From: an uncultured Halieaceae bacterium
Lineage (GTDB): Bacteria > Pseudomonadota > Gammaproteobacteria > Pseudomonadales > Halieaceae
Direction: 5' to 3'
Length of the DNA stretch: 64,000 bases
NCBI GenBank assembly: GCA_938074045.1
Contig: CALJGI010000006.1
Span: forward strand, 1 to 64,000
Part shown: in pieces, positions 60,676 to 64,000 of the stretch
How the letters are laid out: each line of letters begins with the position of its first letter
Numbering within the stretch: position 1 is the stretch's first letter
Notes under the pieces: model-generated
What the model was told of the DNA's origin: nothing
Databases searched by the model: none
What the model saw: only the letters and a program-made list of their open reading frames with translations
Made by a program: the position numbers and the translations under genes

Positions 60676-60678
60676 AGA

Positions 60679-61092
60679 TCAGCCCGCGGAGGGTTCCGTC
60701 AGCAAAACTTTCGCCGACCCCTCCAGCAGTCGACCCCGGATGTCGTGTTCCAGCCACACCTCACAGTGCGCAATTCCCGCCTGAATGTTGGTTACAATCC
60801 CTTTCGCTGTAACCTTGTCGTTATCCAGTACTACCTGTGGAAAGGTCATATGGAGGTGGCACAATGTCCCCGGACCCGCCCAGGCATGTAGCATATTAAC
60901 GATGTAGGACAAGCCGAGGGGCCCCTGGTTAATGGTATGCCTTCCCAGATCCATGGGCAGTGCCGCGACAGCGTCTTTATCCCAGTGCAGGGGGTTGGGA
61001 TCCCGCAACAAAGCGGCCATGGTCTTCATCTTTTCGGCGGAGACAGCCGACATTTCCCACACTGGAATGGTATCGCCCACACTGATGTTCAC
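60679..61092 (-). CDS. MaoC-like hot-dog hydratase subunit
   Basis: 137 residues of the MaoC/hot-dog fold. RDPNPLHWDKDAV carries the hydratase-type Asp and His pair expected of MaoC (D-x4-H). HTINQGPLGLSYIVNML resembles the central helix of the fold. The GTG start overlaps the upstream gene's stop by 4 bases. Paired with the adjacent FAS1-like hot-dog protein, it probably forms a two-chain double-hot-dog hydratase that hydrates an enoyl-CoA, as in some steroid side-chain degradation enzymes (established for mycobacterial paralogues; inferred here). Confidence 0.85.
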   Translation of the reverse strand: MNISVGDTIPVWEMSAVSAEKMKTMAALLRDPNPLHWDKDAVAALPMDLGRHTINQGPLGLSYIVNMLHAWAGPGTLCHLHMTFPQVVLDNDKVTAKGIVTNIQAGIAHCEVWLEHDIRGRLLEGSAKVLLTEPSAG

Positions 61093-61535
61093 AGCAGATT
61101 TCTCGTGTAATGCCAGATTATTTCACTGCTGGCTACCATAACCTCGTCATGCCTGACCTCGAACAGGAATTGAATGCGATCATAGAGAGAACCGTCCGGA
61201 TTGGTGCAACGCTCAGCTGAGACTATTTCGCCGCTGACTTGATACATCGTTTTCTCGTACATTGGACGATACAGATTCCAGTCGTAACTCTCTATCATGA
61301 TCGAGAGATCCGATTCGGCCTGGCCGAGAGCGAACATTTCGGCGATGCTGGTGCCCGCGCCCTGGATGGGTAGGTGAAATAGGACAACCGGGTGAAGCAG
61401 CCCATCCGGTAGTAAATCAGTGCCTGTGCAATCAGTCAGGAGAAAATTTTCCCAATGTTCGACCAATATGTCACCGCCGGGAAAACGGTGGCCGCACAGT
61501 GCGGTAATGGCGGCTTCGGTTGGCACAGGCTTCAT
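61089..61535 (-). CDS. FAS1-like/MaoC N-terminal hot-dog domain protein
   Basis: About 148 residues. PVVLFHLPIQGAGTSIAEMF and SYDWNLYRPMYEKTMYQVSGEI (shown partly) match the non-catalytic or N-terminal hot-dog half of MaoC double-hot-dog proteins, including the Tyr-rich segment. It lacks the D-x4-H motif, which the next gene supplies. I prefer the ATG at 61535 (GGTGA 8 bases upstream); a GTG at 61547 is possible. It is divergent from the acyl-CoA dehydrogenase gene. Confidence 0.78.
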   Translation of the reverse strand: MKPVPTEAAITALCGHRFPGGDILVEHWENFLLTDCTGTDLLPDGLLHPVVLFHLPIQGAGTSIAEMFALGQAESDLSIMIESYDWNLYRPMYEKTMYQVSGEIVSAERCTNPDGSLYDRIQFLFEVRHDEVMVASSEIIWHYTRNLL

Positions 61536-61636
61536 CGCTACAGTCACCGGGTTTTTAGGACTCCTGAAAAGAGTCCAATGGACATTTCCTACATGATAGT
61601 CTAGCCCAACTTTCCGTCACAGAGGTGGTCCCGTCA

Positions 61637-62806
61637 TTGAACTTTGAAATTGAAGAAGAATACCGCGCCTTGCATGAGCTGGTGGCAAATTTTGTGCGCG
61701 ATCATGTTATGCCTCTGGAGCAGTCAGTCCTGGCCCGGGAAGCGGCAGGGGAGGGGTATGGAATAACGCCGGAGGAGCGGGCAGGTCTGGACCAGCGATC
61801 TCGGGAATTGGGCTTGTGGGGCATTGATGCGCCCAAGGATGTCGGAGGCATGGACCTGCCCGCAGTTGCGTTGGTCGGGGTCAATGAAGAGATTGGCAAA
61901 GTGATGGTGCCCTACGTATTGCCACCGGATTCCCCCAATCTGCGCATGCTGGCGGCAACCGTCAGTGAGGAGCAGCGTGATCGATATCTGGCACCCTATT
62001 TGGCTGGTGAAACCATCTCCGCTATTGTCATTTCTGAACCCGGAGCCGGCTCCGACCCCGCGGCGATGAAGACTATGGCCCGCCGCGAAGGGGATGAATG
62101 GGTGATCGATGGCCAAAAAATATGGATATCACGCGCCGCCGAGGCGGACTTCGGCATAGTTATGGCGGTCACTGATCGAGAGTTGGGGAGCCGCGGCGGG
62201 ATGTCTGCTTTTCTGGTTGATCGGGGCACCCCGGGTATGACTATTGCCCGTAAAATTCCCATGCTCGGCGGAAATGCCACCTATGAGGTGGTTTTTCAGG
62301 ACTGTCGAGTACCGGCTGGCGCATTGCTGGGTGCAGAGGGGCAGGGTTTTGCGCCCATGCAGCTGCGGCTATCCACGCGACGGCTGGAAATGTCCTGTTG
62401 GTGCATCGGTATTGCCCAGCGCGCCCTCGACATGCTGGTTGAGTACGCCCCCCAGCGTTCCACCTTTGGCAGTAATCTGGCGGAAAAACAGACCGTACAA
62501 AACTGGATCGCCCAGGCCGAGATGGATATCCACGCTACCCGGCTCGTGGCTTATCAGGCAGCCTGGAAACTCGATCAGGGAGACCGGGCCAGACGTGAAG
62601 TGTCCATGCTAAAGGCGATGGCCACCGAGATGGCCTGGCGCACGGTTGATCGCGCCATGCAGGGTTTTGGCGCTATGGGCATGACCAAGGAATTGCCGCT
62701 ACAGCAAATGGCCAATGAGGTACGACTTATGCGTATCTACGATGGGCCAACGGAAATTCATCACTGGGTGATTGCCAGAGATGTCCTCGCCGCTGGTGGC
62801 ATTTAA
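61637..62806 (+). CDS. Acyl-CoA dehydrogenase
   Basis: About 389 residues. The N-terminal helical domain precedes ISEPGAGSDPAAM, which binds FAD and substrate, and WVIDGQKIWIS. Near the C-terminus are RIYDGPTEIHHWVIARDVL and QGFGAMGMTKELPLQQM. The catalytic Glu expected in some families near YDGPTE cannot be assigned with certainty. AGAGGTGG is 8 bases before the TTG at 61637, so I start there; the GTG at 61625 lies inside that ribosome site. It oxidises an acyl-CoA to the enoyl-CoA, which the divergent MaoC-type hydratase genes could use next. Its stop mirrors that of the permease (TTAA). Confidence 0.9.
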   Translation: MNFEIEEEYRALHELVANFVRDHVMPLEQSVLAREAAGEGYGITPEERAGLDQRSRELGLWGIDAPKDVGGMDLPAVALVGVNEEIGKVMVPYVLPPDSPNLRMLAATVSEEQRDRYLAPYLAGETISAIVISEPGAGSDPAAMKTMARREGDEWVIDGQKIWISRAAEADFGIVMAVTDRELGSRGGMSAFLVDRGTPGMTIARKIPMLGGNATYEVVFQDCRVPAGALLGAEGQGFAPMQLRLSTRRLEMSCWCIGIAQRALDMLVEYAPQRSTFGSNLAEKQTVQNWIAQAEMDIHATRLVAYQAAWKLDQGDRARREVSMLKAMATEMAWRTVDRAMQGFGAMGMTKELPLQQMANEVRLMRIYDGPTEIHHWVIARDVLAAGGI

Positions 62807-64000
62807 ATATTGGGGTTGGCGATACGCAGGCCCCGATTGTCTGCTGCACTGCGGTCCATCTCAATCAGCGACCGCTCAAAAGCCCCCAGGGTTTTCATGC
62901 CGACCATGTAAGCCAGTGCTGGCACTAGCGTCGCTGCTACCGACGGGTTCACATAATAAAAAAGCTCGTGGGTAGCACCTGTGCCAGGGTTGTACAGGAC
63001 GATGTAGGTTATCTGCCCAGCTATCAATGATGCGATGGCAATCCAGTTTATGCCGCGAGTGTAGTGATAGGAACTGCCTGGAGTGTCATCAAAAATGGCC
63101 CACAGGTTGTACTTTTGCTTGCGCAGGAAAAAATAGTCGGCGATAAGAATGCCGGATATCGGCCCGTACAGGGTGCCATTGAAGGCGAGAAAGGCATCAC
63201 CGAGGTCATACAACTGGTGCGGCCAGAAAATAAAAGGCACGCAGGGCAGGATGACGATCAGGATCAGCACCCGCCAGCTAGTGGAGCGGAAAATGGGCAG
63301 ATGTCGCATGGCGAGACCGCTGGCGAACAGCGAGACCGCCGTAGACGTTATGTTGGCCAGTGCAATGAAAACCAGTGCAGCCAAGCCCCAGTAGATTCCT
63401 GCCAGAGGAATCATCCATTCGGTGGGGTCGTCCGATTGAATGACCAGCGCTGAGAACAGTGCAATAGTGCAGACCACCCCCATCATAAAACCAAGTTGCA
63501 ATAGCTCTGGATAGACTGCGTTGCGGCGCCTTCTTGTATTGCGCGCCAGAAAGCCGATCCCTCCGAACCAGGATATGCCACCAGCGATACCCAATTCGAC
63601 GCAGATCAGGTAATCCGTGAGGGGATCGGGGCCGGGGTCCAGGGGTTTGGCAGCGCTGATCTCGGCCCAGCCGTAATCACGGAACAACAGATAAAACATA
63701 TAAAATATGACGATGGCCATGCAGGGCGTAATGATGGATGTCGCGATATTCAGCCAGCGCATGCCGCGGGTAACCAGCAGATAAGAAAGCCACAAGCCCA
63801 GCGCCACACCGGCTCCTACAATCCAGTCGCCAACCTGATACCCCAGTGCTTCGATGATGTTGCTCAGGCCGTTACCGAACATCACCAGAATCAGACCGGA
63901 CCAGCCGAGCATATTGATCAGGAAAAACAGCAGTATGATTTTAATGCCCTTGGTGCCAAACGCCGGGGCACAGCAATCCATCTGTTCCAGACCATACCGG
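62803..64000 (-). CDS. NCS1-type nucleobase/cation permease, 5' end beyond the window
   Basis: The frame is open to the right edge of the window, so the N-terminus is missing; about 399 residues are visible. Ten or so membrane spans are present. The region IAGGISWFGGIGFLARNTRRRRNAVYP and the later DLGDAFLAFNGTLYGPISGILIADYFFLRKQ (shown as landmarks) match the permease family for cytosine, purines, uracil, thiamine, allantoin and hydantoins. A substrate cannot be fixed. It converges on the acyl-CoA dehydrogenase gene and shares its stop tetranucleotide. Confidence 0.87.
   Translation of the reverse strand, partial: RYGLEQMDCCAPAFGTKGIKIILLFFLINMLGWSGLILVMFGNGLSNIIEALGYQVGDWIVGAGVALGLWLSYLLVTRGMRWLNIATSIITPCMAIVIFYMFYLLFRDYGWAEISAAKPLDPGPDPLTDYLICVELGIAGGISWFGGIGFLARNTRRRRNAVYPELLQLGFMMGVVCTIALFSALVIQSDDPTEWMIPLAGIYWGLAALVFIALANITSTAVSLFASGLAMRHLPIFRSTSWRVLILIVILPCVPFIFWPHQLYDLGDAFLAFNGTLYGPISGILIADYFFLRKQKYNLWAIFDDTPGSSYHYTRGINWIAIASLIAGQITYIVLYNPGTGATHELFYYVNPSVAATLVPALAYMVGMKTLGAFERSLIEMDRSAADNRGLRIANPNI

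Noticed and set aside
1..64000. Mobile elements, CRISPR arrays, tRNA or rRNA genes
   Set aside because: No transposase, integrase, regularly spaced repeats or tRNA-like folds were noticed on reading through; short elements could still be missed by eye.

Overview
The window reads as chromosomal DNA of a free-living, probably marine, lipid-metabolising gammaproteobacterium. Grounds: moderate GC; a 661-codon two-domain fatty acyl reductase of the Marinobacter type; a TonB-dependent receptor; many lipoproteins with Gly/Ala-Cys lipoboxes; and repeated CoA, Rieske, P450 and molybdenum-hydroxylase genes. A Halieaceae/Cellvibrionales-like origin is my inference only. I see no rRNA, tRNA, CRISPR array, insertion sequence or phage gene. 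Coding density is high and only one gap exceeds 300 bases.

Layout. (1) 1-8.3 kb, cell surface and secretion: two lipoproteins in opposite orientation share an N-terminal cysteine-rich domain. One is a kexin-like subtilisin protease with PKD and P domains. It is followed after 3 bases by a small secreted protein resembling the pro-domain such proteases normally carry in cis. A sterol-desaturase-family enzyme and a DUF3300 protein lie between the two lipoproteins. (2) 8.4-19.1 kb: a membrane protein paired with a transporter/spermidine-synthase-like fusion, a HAD phosphatase overlapping an MFS transporter, a phosphoethanolamine-methyltransferase-like enzyme, a DMT exporter, a broken MFS gene, and a Tat-exported sulfite-oxidase-family enzyme with its cytochrome c. 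(3) 19.1-28.9 kb: eight minus-strand genes in one direction (SDR, crotonase, sterol desaturase, amino-acid permease, Lrp regulator, biotin-dependent acyl-CoA carboxylase, carboxylesterase). (4) 29-32.4 kb: a Rieske oxygenase, a bacterial voltage-gated sodium-channel homologue and an HD-GYP protein with a damaged metal site.

(5) 32.6-41 kb: a possible catabolic unit. It encodes a three-subunit molybdenum hydroxylase, a MoaD-like sulfur carrier, a hydantoinase/oxoprolinase-family protein and a TonB receptor. (6) 41-47.8 kb: a CHK-like kinase, a phytoene-desaturase-like oxidoreductase, a YghU-type GST, CsaA, a beta-lactamase-fold hydrolase and a crotonase. (7) 47.8-57 kb: a P450/Rieske operon, a D-aminoacylase-family amidohydrolase, a lipoprotein quinohemoprotein alcohol dehydrogenase and a two-component system with a candidate operator. 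(8) 57-64 kb: the fatty acyl reductase with a clear intrinsic terminator, a PuuB-like oxidase, a two-gene MaoC-type hydratase, an acyl-CoA dehydrogenase and an NCS1-type permease cut by the window edge.

The common theme is oxidation and CoA-linked breakdown of lipid-like or ring compounds. The two systems most worth following up are the trans-encoded protease pro-domain (5.7-8.3 kb) and the molybdenum hydroxylase/MoaD/hydantoinase cluster (32.6-38.5 kb).
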